Shown here: piece by piece, positions 1 to 5,270 of the stretch
Layout: each line of letters begins with the position of its first letter
Numbering within the stretch: the first letter of the stretch is position 1
Position numbers and translations under genes: made by a program
Notes under the pieces: model-generated
The model's input: the letters and a program-made list of their open reading frames with translations, nothing else
Database searches by the model: none
What the model was told of the DNA's origin: nothing
From: Scatosoma sp045658805
Lineage (GTDB): Bacteria > Bacillota > Clostridia > Christensenellales > Borkfalkiaceae
Reading direction: 5' to 3'
Length of the DNA stretch: 6,006 nt
Assembly (NCBI GenBank): GCA_045658805.1
Contig: JAZOVQ010000013.1
Coordinates: 1 to 6,006 of the forward strand

Positions 1-1
1 A

Positions 2-187
2 TATGTGGACAATAATCAAGAGAAATATGTATTTATAAACAAACCGCAATCAAAAGTTTTAGTTGTTTATAATGAAACTGAAATATATAATTTTTCGCCT
101 ATATTATTAGAACGTTATAAAAAAGTGAAAACGGGAAACAAACAGACAAAGAAACCATCGTTAAAAACGATTAACGATTCAAGATAG
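2..187 (+). CDS. 3' end of an unrecognised protein gene (partial)
   Basis: The reading frame is open from the left edge to a TAG stop. An in-frame GTG lies at position 5, but no ribosome site can be seen before it, so the gene most likely begins outside the window. The visible ~60 residues are AT-rich in coding and end in a strongly basic tail (KKVKTGNKQTKKPSLKT). Before that is a short stretch with beta-strand character (KVLVVYN). No family is recognised. A hairpin terminator follows 19 nt after the stop, which supports this being a true gene end. Base composition is more AT-rich than the lipoprotein gene downstream, which could mean a foreign origin, but the sample is too short to decide. 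Confidence 0.45.
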   Translation, partial: YVDNNQEKYVFINKPQSKVLVVYNETEIYNFSPILLERYKKVKTGNKQTKKPSLKTINDSR

Positions 188-205
188 GCACAAACTACTC
201 AACTC

Positions 206-246
206 AAAAAAAGACAAGACATTGTTGGTGTCTTGTCTTTCTCTTT
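206..246. terminator. Hairpin terminator, possibly bidirectional
   Basis: A perfect 12-bp stem (AAAGACAAGACA at 210-221 with TGTCTTGTCTTT at 229-240) closes a 7-nt loop. On the + strand it is followed by CTCTTTT. On the - strand the A-run at 206-210 gives a clean T-run, so it could work both ways. It separates the partial left-edge gene from the lipoprotein gene. Confidence 0.8.
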
Positions 247-316
247 TATCCCCTCTCTCGCGTTGGATTTGCGGTGTTTTATTTGGAAAATAAACAATGA
301 ATTTTTCTTCGCTATC

Positions 317-345
317 TTGACAATTTATATTTTGCGTGATATAAT
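317..345 (+). promoter_or_regulatory. Consensus sigma-A promoter of the lipoprotein gene
   Basis: TTGACA (317-322), a 17-nt spacer and TATAAT (340-345) match the consensus at all 12 positions. A TGA just before the -10 box (337-339) adds an extended -10 element. Transcription should start near 352, about 28 nt before the ATG, leaving a short leader that carries the ribosome site AGAGGGAG (363-370). No operator-like repeat is obvious, so strong, possibly constitutive expression is expected. Confidence 0.88.
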
Positions 346-379
346 AATCAAAAATTTGGTATAGAGGGAGTATTTCTAT

Positions 380-1423
380 ATGAAAAAACAAATTGCAAGA
401 TTGTTTTGTTCGGCTATGATTATTACCGTGGCAATGGGTAGCCTTGTCGCTTGTGACTTTATAAAGACCGAGCCTGATGCAAACGAGGCAAAGTATAACG
501 ATGCGTGCGCACGCATTGAAAGCGGCGATTATGAAGAAGCTTACACTGCATTTAAGGATTTGGGCGATTACAAAGATTCCGAAAAATATTTGTCTAGATT
601 TATGTACTTCCCCTCGGTTGTAAACTATGAGCTTTATGATAGATCGGGCGTTATGACGATTACGCTTGGTTCGTACAACCTCCCTGTTCGCATGCTTACG
701 GAGGGTACTATCGACGGGACGGGCGACTATACGAAAGACGGCTGGTATACGTATGACGCCAAGGGCAACATGCTGCGCCAAGCAATGACCTACAACGACG
801 ATTTTGCGGCGTATGATTATACCTATGATGCAAACAACAGAATTGTTAAAGCTGAGTATCTTGATGGCAACGTCGTAAAAGCCGTTCATGAGTACGGTTA
901 TGACGAAAACGGGCTTTTAATTAGAGAATCCTACGCGGAAAACGGCGTAATTTATTACGATTATGCGAATTCTTATGATGCTAATGGCAATTTAATTAAG
1001 AGCGTATTCGAAACCACGGACGGTGATTATGTTTACGACTACGTTTATAACACGGACGGGCAATTAGTGAACGAACGCGGCGAATCGCCGTATGGCAATT
1101 ATTATACCAATGATTATACTTACAACGAAGCCGGGCAGCTGACGGAAAAAGTATACTCCGAGGATGGAGAGCTCAACTCCACTCTCTACTGCACCTATGA
1201 TAACGCTGGGAATTGTATCAAAGAAGAATGGATTTATCCCGACGAAACGAAAGACGTATACACGAAAGAATACGATGAGAACGGAAATTTGACGAAAGAA
1301 GTGCATACCTATGCGGACGGAACGGTAGAGTCTGTTGAAATGCAGTATCTTTTCACTTATGTTGCAATTGACGTTCCCGAATGGACAATGAATCAAATAT
1401 TAGGAATTTTTGATATCATTTAA
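380..1423 (+). CDS. Lipoprotein with TPR-like segment and YD/RHS-like repeats
   Basis: This predicts a 347-residue cell-surface lipoprotein. Residues 1-24 form a signal peptide (KK at 2-3, then a hydrophobic core), ending in the lipobox LVAC with the lipidated Cys at 25. Residues ~36-74 form a TPR-like helix pair ending in LGDYKDSEKY, a motif common in clostridial surface proteins. From ~123 to ~305 about eight short repeats follow the pattern [Y]-YD-x-x-G-N-L, for example YDAKGNM, YDENGLL, YDANGNL, YNEAGQL and YDENGNL, spaced 20-30 residues apart. These resemble the YD repeats of RHS-type proteins, which build beta-sheet shells and bind carbohydrate. No toxin tip or RHS core box is visible, so a binding or envelope role is more likely than a polymorphic toxin. 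The start is set by AGAGGGAG 9 nt upstream. It is a single-gene unit between a promoter and a terminator. The function is inferred. Confidence 0.88.
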   Translation: MKKQIARLFCSAMIITVAMGSLVACDFIKTEPDANEAKYNDACARIESGDYEEAYTAFKDLGDYKDSEKYLSRFMYFPSVVNYELYDRSGVMTITLGSYNLPVRMLTEGTIDGTGDYTKDGWYTYDAKGNMLRQAMTYNDDFAAYDYTYDANNRIVKAEYLDGNVVKAVHEYGYDENGLLIRESYAENGVIYYDYANSYDANGNLIKSVFETTDGDYVYDYVYNTDGQLVNERGESPYGNYYTNDYTYNEAGQLTEKVYSEDGELNSTLYCTYDNAGNCIKEEWIYPDETKDVYTKEYDENGNLTKEVHTYADGTVESVEMQYLFTYVAIDVPEWTMNQILGIFDII

Positions 1424-1457
1424 ACCCATTTTTTAATACACAACGTTTACTTAATTA

Positions 1458-1493
1458 AAAAATGCAGAACACGATTTTGTGTTCTGCATTTTT
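1458..1493. terminator. Bidirectional terminator between converging genes
   Basis: A perfect 15-bp stem (AAAAATGCAGAACAC at 1458-1472 with its complement at 1479-1493) encloses a 6-nt loop, GATTTT. T-runs lie at the 3' side on both strands. It sits between the + strand lipoprotein gene and the - strand flavin oxidoreductase gene and can end both transcripts. Confidence 0.88.
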
Positions 1494-1560
1494 CATATTT
1501 TCACTGTGTTTCACATAACGTTCAAAGAAATAAAAATGAACTTATCTGCCAAAAAGCAAT

Positions 1561-2112
1561 TTATTTCACCATAGAAATGGTAGCCGTTTGCAGCAACGCT
1601 TCCGCTGAAATTCCCTGCACGTCAAGATTGGTCGCACGATACGCAACGGTGTCCTGGATTCCAAAGAAATTAGTTGCGAGTGCCTTAATATAAGCATAGC
1701 CAAAATCACAAAAGATTTCCCCGCCCGACGTAGTGACGTACACCAAGCGCTTTGCTTTACAAAGCCCCGTGGGACAACCGTTTCTGTATTCAAACGTAAT
1801 TCCCGCAACGGTAATTTGTTCCATATAGATTTTTAATATCGAAGGGAAAGACAAATCCCAAAAGGGCGCGGCTATTACAATTTCGTCCGCTTGCGCAAAT
1901 TGCTTCGCGTATTTAAACATGGGCGCGTCCATTACGCCTGCCTGAAGCAAGCGCTCTCTTTCTTCCAAGGATACGCAATTCAACGGTGCAAGGTTTTCGT
2001 GCGCCAAATTAATCTCGATAATCTCCCCTTGCATTTTGCTTAAAATATCCTTCGCCAACACGAGCGTTCTTGACTGTTTGCGCACGCATGCATTGATAAA
2101 TAAAACGTTCAC
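1561..2112 (-). CDS. FMN-dependent NADH oxidoreductase (AzoR/flavodoxin_2 family)
   Basis: A 183-residue flavodoxin-fold protein resembling AzoR-type FMN-dependent NADH:quinone/azo reductases, which reduce quinones, azo compounds and related electrophiles in the cytosol. Family marks are the N-terminal strand plus phosphate-binding region (NVLFINACVRKQSRT, residues 2-16), the core AAPFWDLSFPSILKIYMEQ (81-99) corresponding to the AzoR 'P-x-(Y/W)-(N/D)-x-x-x-P-x-x-L-K' segment, AGITFEY (103-109), and YVTTSGG (125-131) where AzoR has a TSRGG-like FMN loop. It is slightly shorter than the usual ~200 residues. The open frame extends 11 codons further to an ATG at 2145, but the GTG at 2112 is preferred. 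AGGAGAGG lies just before it, the promoter predicts an RNA start only a few nt before the upstream ATG, and the protein then begins directly with the first beta strand. The precise substrate cannot be read from sequence. Confidence 0.88.
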   Translation of the reverse strand: MNVLFINACVRKQSRTLVLAKDILSKMQGEIIEINLAHENLAPLNCVSLEERERLLQAGVMDAPMFKYAKQFAQADEIVIAAPFWDLSFPSILKIYMEQITVAGITFEYRNGCPTGLCKAKRLVYVTTSGGEIFCDFGYAYIKALATNFFGIQDTVAYRATNLDVQGISAEALLQTATISMVK

Positions 2113-2116
2113 AATT

Positions 2117-2124
2117 CCTCTCCT
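2117..2124 (-). promoter_or_regulatory. Ribosome binding site that fixes the GTG start
   Basis: On the - strand AGGAGAGG ends 4 nt before the GTG at 2112-2110; its AGGAG core is 7 nt away. There is no room for a ribosome site before the alternative ATG at 2145, because the predicted RNA start is near 2148. Confidence 0.8.
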
Positions 2125-2149
2125 ATATAATCTCTTACTTTTCATTACT

Positions 2150-2164
2150 ATGATATTATATCAT
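2150..2164. promoter_or_regulatory. 15-bp palindrome over the -10 box (candidate operator)
   Basis: ATGATAT-T-ATATCAT is a perfect inverted repeat with 7-bp arms around one central base. It covers the whole -10 hexamer and the extended -10 of the flavin oxidoreductase promoter. AzoR-type genes are often controlled by MarR- or HxlR-type repressors that bind near such positions, but no regulator gene lies in the window. The AT-rich -10 sequence itself contributes to the symmetry, so chance is possible. Confidence 0.4.
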
Positions 2165-2183
2165 GTCAAATAAATATAGTCAA
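2155..2183 (-). promoter_or_regulatory. Promoter of the flavin oxidoreductase gene
   Basis: On the - strand TTGACT (2183-2178), a 17-nt spacer and TATAAT (2160-2155), with TGA immediately before the -10 box giving an extended -10. It is one mismatch from consensus in the -35. The expected RNA start is near 2148, leaving a leader of about 35 nt to the GTG start. Confidence 0.82.
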
Positions 2184-2206
2184 TATGCTGTATATATTTT
2201 TATAAA

Positions 2207-2243
2207 ATTAAAAACCTATCCAACGTCGCAGGTGGATAGGTTT
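2207..2243 (-). terminator. Terminator after the GH36 remnant
   Basis: An 11-bp stem (AAACCTATCCA at 2212-2222 with TGGATAGGTTT at 2233-2243) encloses a 10-nt loop. On the - strand it is followed by TTAATTTT. It lies about 100 nt after the stop of the truncated glycosidase and before the oxidoreductase promoter, so it insulates the two. Confidence 0.8.
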
Positions 2244-2346
2244 AATAAACTTTTTATAGAAAGCTAATGCAATAAAACGTCAACCTCTCTTTTTCACTTT
2301 TAATGTGGTATATGGCTTACTTTTATTCCATTTTTAATTTGATACT

Positions 2347-2890
2347 TTACAACGCCAACTCCAAAAAGACAGCTTGTTTGTCCTTCTCAAAATCGACACG
2401 CAAGGTGTGATTTTCGACTTTTGCCGCCACGTTTGTAGCGTTAGGATAAGCAATTTTGACAGCCGATACGTTCGCCTCAATCGGTACGCTTACCGTCGTT
2501 TCGCCTGCCAAACACCACACGGCAAGATAGATTTTTTCGTCCGTTTTAAAACCTGCCACGATATGCTCCGCAGCAAAGTCCGTAAATCCGTTCGGGAAAT
2601 ACGGCAACGCTTTTTTCTTCGCCGACGTTAGGCCGTTATAATACTGCACTCCTTCGCAAACAAGCGCAAGCTGCGCTTCATTTAATAATTCCAAATGGCT
2701 GGCAAGGTGCATTCTCCCCAAAAAGGAGTTAATCATATTCATAACAATTCTATCGTTTGAAATATTTTCCGCCACCCAATTTTTATCATATTTTGCAGAC
2801 AAAGGCAACCCTATCTCACCAACGCCGACGGGATAACTCCACACCGCCGCCTGTTCGGGAATCACCGCCGATAAAATGTTGCCTGCTATT
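2347..2890 (-). pseudogene. 5'-truncated GH36-type alpha-galactosidase remnant
   Basis: The frame encodes only the C-terminal ~170-180 residues of what looks like a glycoside hydrolase family 36 alpha-galactosidase, an enzyme normally of about 700 residues. The recognisable stretch runs from IPEQAAVWSYPVG through MINSFLGRMHLASHLELL, LALVCEGVQYYN and KKALPYFPNGFTDF to a beta-rich C-terminal domain ending at a normal TAA stop. This corresponds to the end of the catalytic barrel and the C-terminal sandwich. The two catalytic aspartates lie upstream in the family and are absent, so no enzyme activity is expected. The open frame formally reaches back to a TTG at 2925, but that TTG is the -35 box of a promoter. 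No convincing ribosome site precedes GTG at 2865, the nearest plausible start. I infer a deletion that removed the first ~500 codons. The remaining frame has no internal stop, so the loss may be recent, or a short product may still be made. Confidence 0.72.
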
Positions 2891-2896
2891 TGTTTT

Positions 2897-2925
2897 ATTA
2901 TACCGCGCTTACATATAATTGTCAA
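2897..2925 (-). promoter_or_regulatory. Perfect consensus promoter facing the GH36 remnant
   Basis: On the - strand TTGACA (2925-2920), a 17-nt spacer and TATAAT (2902-2897) match at 12 of 12 positions. The predicted RNA start near 2890 lies just before the first recognisable GH36 residues. The promoter overlaps the formal N-terminus of the frame, which shows that those residues are not translated. Confidence 0.78.
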
Positions 2926-3088
2926 TATGAATTAAAGATCTAAATGTAGACTATTTGCTTTGATACGGCAGTTCCCCCTCTTTAAAATAATATTTAAGGC
3001 CAGTCACCGCTTTTCTTCTCAAGAGTTCTCGACACAATGCTTTTACTCGCTCGCGCGAACCACCGAGCACATTTTTGCAAGTTTTGCC
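2926..3088. other. Gene-poor stretch before the tRNA array
   Basis: No gene is supported here. On the - strand an open frame of 39 codons runs from GTG 3070 to TAG 2951 and ends EGELPYQSK. It has no ribosome site and matches no family I recognise, so it is not called. The right end (about 3056-3088) aligns loosely with the variable segments of the repeat array and may be an older, decayed unit of it. Confidence 0.4.
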
Positions 3089-3209
3089 AATCGCTGAACG
3101 CCTTGAAAAACCTGACAATTCGGGCGGTACACTTTTCTACAAAACGTTCGAAATAAGTGGCTTGACCACATGTTTGACCACTTACGAAAAATATAAAAAC
3201 TTAAAAAAT

Positions 3210-3248
3210 CGAGGCGTAGCGCAGCTGGTAGCGCGTCGCGTTCGGGAC
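3210..3248 (+). pseudogene. tRNA-Pro 5' half, copy 1 (broken)
   Basis: This is the acceptor 5' strand (CGAGGCG), full D arm and anticodon loop TTCGGGA of the intact tRNA-Pro downstream, cut after GGGAC. The anticodon 5' stem reads TCGCG instead of TATGG, and the following bases (ACCC) cannot pair with it. No T arm or acceptor 3' strand follows. It cannot make a tRNA. Confidence 0.82.
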
Positions 3249-3404
3249 ACCCACAAGGGCTTTCCTTGGTAGATTTTTTCGAACCTCTGAACCCCTTGAC
3301 AACACTGACAATTCGGTCGGTACACTTTTCTACAAAACGTTCGAAATAAGTGGCTTGACCACATGTTTGACCACTTACGAAAATAGATGAAAAACTGAAA
3401 AAAT

Positions 3405-3443
3405 CGAGGCGTAGCGCAGCTGGTAGCGCGTATGGTTCGGGAC
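3405..3443 (+). pseudogene. tRNA-Pro 5' half, copy 2 (broken)
   Basis: The 39 nt are identical to the first 39 nt of the intact tRNA-Pro (3599-3637), including the TATGG anticodon stem strand. The next bases, ACCGCC, break the anticodon stem, and no T arm or acceptor 3' strand follows. Perfect identity suggests a recent origin or ongoing gene conversion. Confidence 0.85.
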
Positions 3444-3598
3444 ACCGCCACCGGTCTTGAAGCAGTGATTTTTGAAAATCGCTGAACCCCTTGAAAAACC
3501 TGACAATTCGGGCGGTACACTTTTCTACAAAACGTTCGAAATAAGTGGCTTGACCACATGTTTGACCACTTACGAAAATAGATGAAAAACTGAAAAAT

Positions 3599-3674
3599 CG
3601 AGGCGTAGCGCAGCTGGTAGCGCGTATGGTTCGGGACCATAAGGTCGTGGGTTCAAATCCCGTCGCCTCGACCA
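3599..3674 (+). tRNA. tRNA-Pro (anticodon CGG)
   Basis: A 76-nt cloverleaf. The acceptor stem is CGAGGCG/CGCCTCG, opening with the C1-G72 pair typical of bacterial tRNA-Pro. The D arm has GCGC/GCGC around AGCTGGTA. The anticodon stem is TATGG/CCATA with loop TTCGGGA, so the anticodon is CGG and reads CCG. The T arm is GTGGG-TTCAAAT-CCCGT with two outer wobble pairs, then discriminator A and an encoded CCA. A terminator follows at once. No clear -10/-35 pair is visible directly upstream; the TTGACC copies in the preceding repeat block are the best -35 candidates. CCG is also read by a UGG isoacceptor in most bacteria, so this gene is probably dispensable, which may explain why its locus tolerated rearrangement. 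Confidence 0.95.
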
Positions 3675-3712
3675 AAAACCCGTGAAAATCAAACGATTTT
3701 CACAGGTTTTTT
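3675..3712 (+). terminator. Terminator of tRNA-Pro
   Basis: GTGAAAATC (3682-3690) pairs with GATTTTCAC (3695-3703) around AAAC. Outside one mismatch the stem continues as AAACC/GGTTT and ends in a run of T. It begins directly after the encoded CCA. Confidence 0.87.
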
Positions 3713-3800
3713 ATTGCTTATTTTTACTGATTTTTTCAACTTCCCTTTTCTTTGTTTACTGCGTATCAAATTTTGAGGGGTGAACCGCCACTGCCTAATG

Positions 3801-3840
3801 CAAAAAGAACGTAGCAAACTTGACCGTTTGCTACGTTCTT
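3801..3840 (-). terminator. Terminator of the redox operon
   Basis: A perfect 15-bp stem (AAGAACGTAGCAAAC at 3805-3819 with its complement at 3826-3840) encloses the loop TTGACC. The T-run follows only on the - strand, so it serves the leftward operon. It lies about 95-130 nt after the last stop codon. Confidence 0.83.
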
Positions 3841-3886
3841 CATAAATATTAATCATTTAATTGTCTTTGCTAATAACGCTATATAT

Positions 3887-3917
3887 CTTTGCTTGCAAAG
3901 TATAGTGTTCTATACTT
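3887..3917. other. Two adjacent small hairpins in the operon 3' UTR
   Basis: CTTTGC-TT-GCAAAG (3887-3900) and AAGTATAG-TGTT-CTATACTT (3898-3917) are perfect inverted repeats that share AAG. They cannot both form fully at once. They lie between the DUF6485-like gene and the terminator and could protect the mRNA 3' end. The role is unknown and the sequence is AT-rich. Confidence 0.35.
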
Positions 3918-3933
3918 AAACAACTATAATCTT

Positions 3934-4131
3934 TCAAATTACTATATTTTCATATTTTTTCTTTAATACTTTGTAATAGTTTTCATTTGACTTATCACCG
4001 TTATTATCGGTGAAAAGGCAATACGGTAAACTGTCCGTGTTACGGTGTTTTATAACGCACGCGCAACATTTTCCGTGATTAGGACACGTGGTTTTCGGGC
4101 ATATACATTCTTTTACATTTTTGCACGACAT
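3934..4131 (-). CDS. Small Cys-rich protein, DUF6485-like
   Basis: A 65-residue protein whose first 40 residues hold eight cysteines in a pattern of metal-binding type: C3, C9-x-C11, C16, C22-C23-x-C25 and C38, with His19 and His29 as further possible ligands. The layout SCKNVKECICPKTTCPNHGKCCACV...LPYC is that of the DUF6485 family of small clostridial proteins, whose function is unknown. The C-terminal third is Lys/Asn/Tyr-rich and lacks cysteine. Start choice is firm: TAAGGAGG lies 8 nt before the ATG and overlaps the TAA stop of the CcdA gene, 13 nt upstream. As last gene of a thiol-redox operon it may bind a metal ion or act as a small thiol carrier; this is inferred from the cysteines and context only. 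Confidence 0.82.
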   Translation of the reverse strand: MSCKNVKECICPKTTCPNHGKCCACVIKHRNTDSLPYCLFTDNNGDKSNENYYKVLKKKYENIVI

Positions 4132-4144
4132 TTATTCTACCTCC

Positions 4145-4837
4145 TTACGCAAATGCGCTATAAAATAGATACAACGATAACGCCATTAAAACCGCGCCCA
4201 TCACGATTTTTATTATTTTGCTTGCTTTTGCAAATTTTTCGGAGTGTGCAATTTCATTTACAAAGCCAACCGAAGTACCTGCAACCAAGATTAAAACGCT
4301 ATGCCCAATAGAATAAAGCAAGAGCATTAAAACCCCCATAATAATCGTTTGCCCCGTAGAAACAACCGCAGTAATGGCGATTAAAACAGGTGTGGAGCAA
4401 GGCGATGCGAATATCGCACCGAGCATACCCATTAAAAGCGCACCGAGAACACCTTTGCTTTTTGTACCGCCATAACCGCATTTTTGCGGAAATATATGTA
4501 TAATATCCCAAGTTTGTAACGCCATTAAAGCCATTAAAACGCCGAGAATAATATACCAATACATTTGAATACCGAGAAAAAGCCTACCGACCAAAGACGC
4601 TACTACGCCCAAGACCGTAAACGTAACCGCCTGACCGATACAAAAAATAAGGGAGTAGAAAAACGCTTTTTTCTTATTATCGGTATAACCGCCAACATAG
4701 CCGATAACAAGCGGAACGCTTGAAAGAGCGCAAGGCGTAAAAGATGTTAAAACACCTGCAAGCAAGGATATAGCAAGACCTATCCAAAGATTTTGGCTTA
4801 ATATTTCACTCAACGATTGCAACCATTCGTTAATCAT
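4145..4837 (-). CDS. ccdA: CcdA/DsbD-type thiol-disulfide electron-transport membrane protein
   Basis: A 230-residue integral membrane protein with about six hydrophobic segments. CcdA/DsbD-beta proteins take electrons from cytosolic thioredoxin through two membrane-buried cysteines and pass them to partners on the outer face. Both expected cysteines are present: SFTPCALSSVPLVIGYVGG (Cys36) near the first helix, and ASPCSTPVLI (Cys147) at the start of the fourth. Length and internal pseudo-symmetry fit the family. A GTG three codons earlier (4846) is also in frame, but the ATG is preferred. It overlaps the TGA of the upstream thioredoxin gene as ATGA and has GGGGTGG 6 nt before it, so translation is probably coupled. 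No cytochrome c genes are seen, so its likely clients are the two anchored thioredoxins encoded immediately upstream rather than cytochrome maturation. The symbol is given for the family. Confidence 0.92.
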   Translation of the reverse strand: MINEWLQSLSEILSQNLWIGLAISLLAGVLTSFTPCALSSVPLVIGYVGGYTDNKKKAFFYSLIFCIGQAVTFTVLGVVASLVGRLFLGIQMYWYIILGVLMALMALQTWDIIHIFPQKCGYGGTKSKGVLGALLMGMLGAIFASPCSTPVLIAITAVVSTGQTIIMGVLMLLLYSIGHSVLILVAGTSVGFVNEIAHSEKFAKASKIIKIVMGAVLMALSLYLFYSAFA

Positions 4838-5268
4838 TTTATCCACCCCAATTCAAGAAATATTTGTTCGATTTCTTCGGCTGTGTGAAAGCCTACAACT
4901 CGTTTTTGTTCTCGTCCGTATTTATCCAAAAATAGGAGCGTGGGCATTACTTGCACGCCATAAGCATTTGCATACGACGCGCCGTCTTGCGTTCTTACCA
5001 TATCAAAAAATTTAATGTCTATCGTTTCGCTGTATTTTTCCCGTAACGTTTTCAGTTCGGGTTGTAAGCGAACGCAAGGATCGCACGTCGTTGCGCCTAA
5101 ATCAATTAAAGCATATTGCGCTGTCGGCTGATAATACTTTTGCTCAATGTCTTTGCTGTTTCTATCAGAAATAACCACAAAAACACCCATAGCGATAAGC
5201 GCGCCGAGAACAAGAACAAAAATCCCTATTTGTGCGACAATATTTTTGTATTTATTCCACCAACCCAT
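4834..5268 (-). CDS. Membrane-anchored thioredoxin-like protein (CDPC)
   Basis: A 144-residue protein with an N-terminal anchor (hydrophobic residues ~11-34, after NKYK) and an outward-facing thioredoxin domain (~50-144). The active site is T-T-C-D-P-C at 62-65, and the cis-proline is in VMPT (Pro109). ALIDLGATTCDPC replaces the classical WCGPC; the Trp is Thr here, as in several clostridial thioredoxin-like proteins. The domain would reduce or exchange disulfides outside the membrane, resupplied by the CcdA protein encoded next. The ATG at 5268 is chosen, not GTG 5280: GGGGTGG lies 8 nt before the ATG, and the GTG overlaps that ribosome site. The ATG is 2 nt after the upstream TAG, and the 3' end overlaps ccdA by 4 nt. 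It is a clear paralog of the preceding gene; both end in LGWI. Confidence 0.9.
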   Translation of the reverse strand: MGWWNKYKNIVAQIGIFVLVLGALIAMGVFVVISDRNSKDIEQKYYQPTAQYALIDLGATTCDPCVRLQPELKTLREKYSETIDIKFFDMVRTQDGASYANAYGVQVMPTLLFLDKYGREQKRVVGFHTAEEIEQIFLELGWIK

Positions 5269-5270
5269 AA

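Larger units (their letters stand above)
3089..3637 (+). repeat. Tandem array of ~161-bp blocks ending in tRNA-Pro 5' halves
   Basis: Three near-identical blocks lie at 3089-3248, 3282-3443 and 3477-3637, with a period of 193-195 bp. Each block holds the core CTGACAATTCGG..CGGTACAC, then TTTTCTACAAAACGTTCG, then TAAGTGG...CCACTTA around two copies of TTGACCAC, an A-rich stretch, and the first 39 nt of tRNA-Pro up to TTCGGGAC. Blocks 1 and 2, and blocks 2 and 3, are separated by segments of 33 nt (3249-3281, 3444-3476) that differ from each other. After block 3 comes the true 3' half of the tRNA. Differences between blocks are few: the A-rich stretch is shortened in block 1, and CGGTCGG replaces CGGGCGG in block 2. 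Origin by tandem duplication with replacement of the tRNA 3' half, or by repeated site-specific insertion and loss at the tRNA, are both possible. Confidence 0.88.

Noticed and set aside
179..889. 236-codon - strand open frame opposite the lipoprotein gene
   Set aside because: It overlaps a well-supported lipoprotein gene with promoter, ribosome site and signal peptide, and its product is compositionally odd with no recognisable domain.
2113..2145. ATG start 11 codons upstream for the flavin oxidoreductase
   Set aside because: The predicted RNA start leaves no room for a ribosome site, while the GTG start has AGGAGAGG in place and matches the family N-terminus.
2951..3070. 39-codon - strand ORF from GTG, ending EGELPYQSK
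   Set aside because: No ribosome site or recognisable family. It overlaps the edge of the repeat array, so it is too weak to call as a gene.
3210..3443. T-box or other riboswitch built from the tRNA-like segments
   Set aside because: The segments are direct copies of the tRNA itself, not its complement. No downstream amino-acid gene on the + strand would be controlled.
3089..3637. CRISPR array (equal 33-nt spacers between repeats)
   Set aside because: The repeats are ~161 bp rather than 23-47 bp, contain a tRNA half, and there are no cas genes or leader. Only the spacer length is CRISPR-like.
3182..3640. 152-codon - strand open frame across the same region
   Set aside because: It is a second antisense frame of the same tRNA-containing repeat, explained by the lack of stops in the repeated DNA.
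3043..3675. 210-codon open frame on the - strand with internal repeats
   Set aside because: It runs antisense through the intact tRNA-Pro and all three repeat blocks. The repeated peptide simply reflects the DNA repeat, and no ribosome site precedes it.
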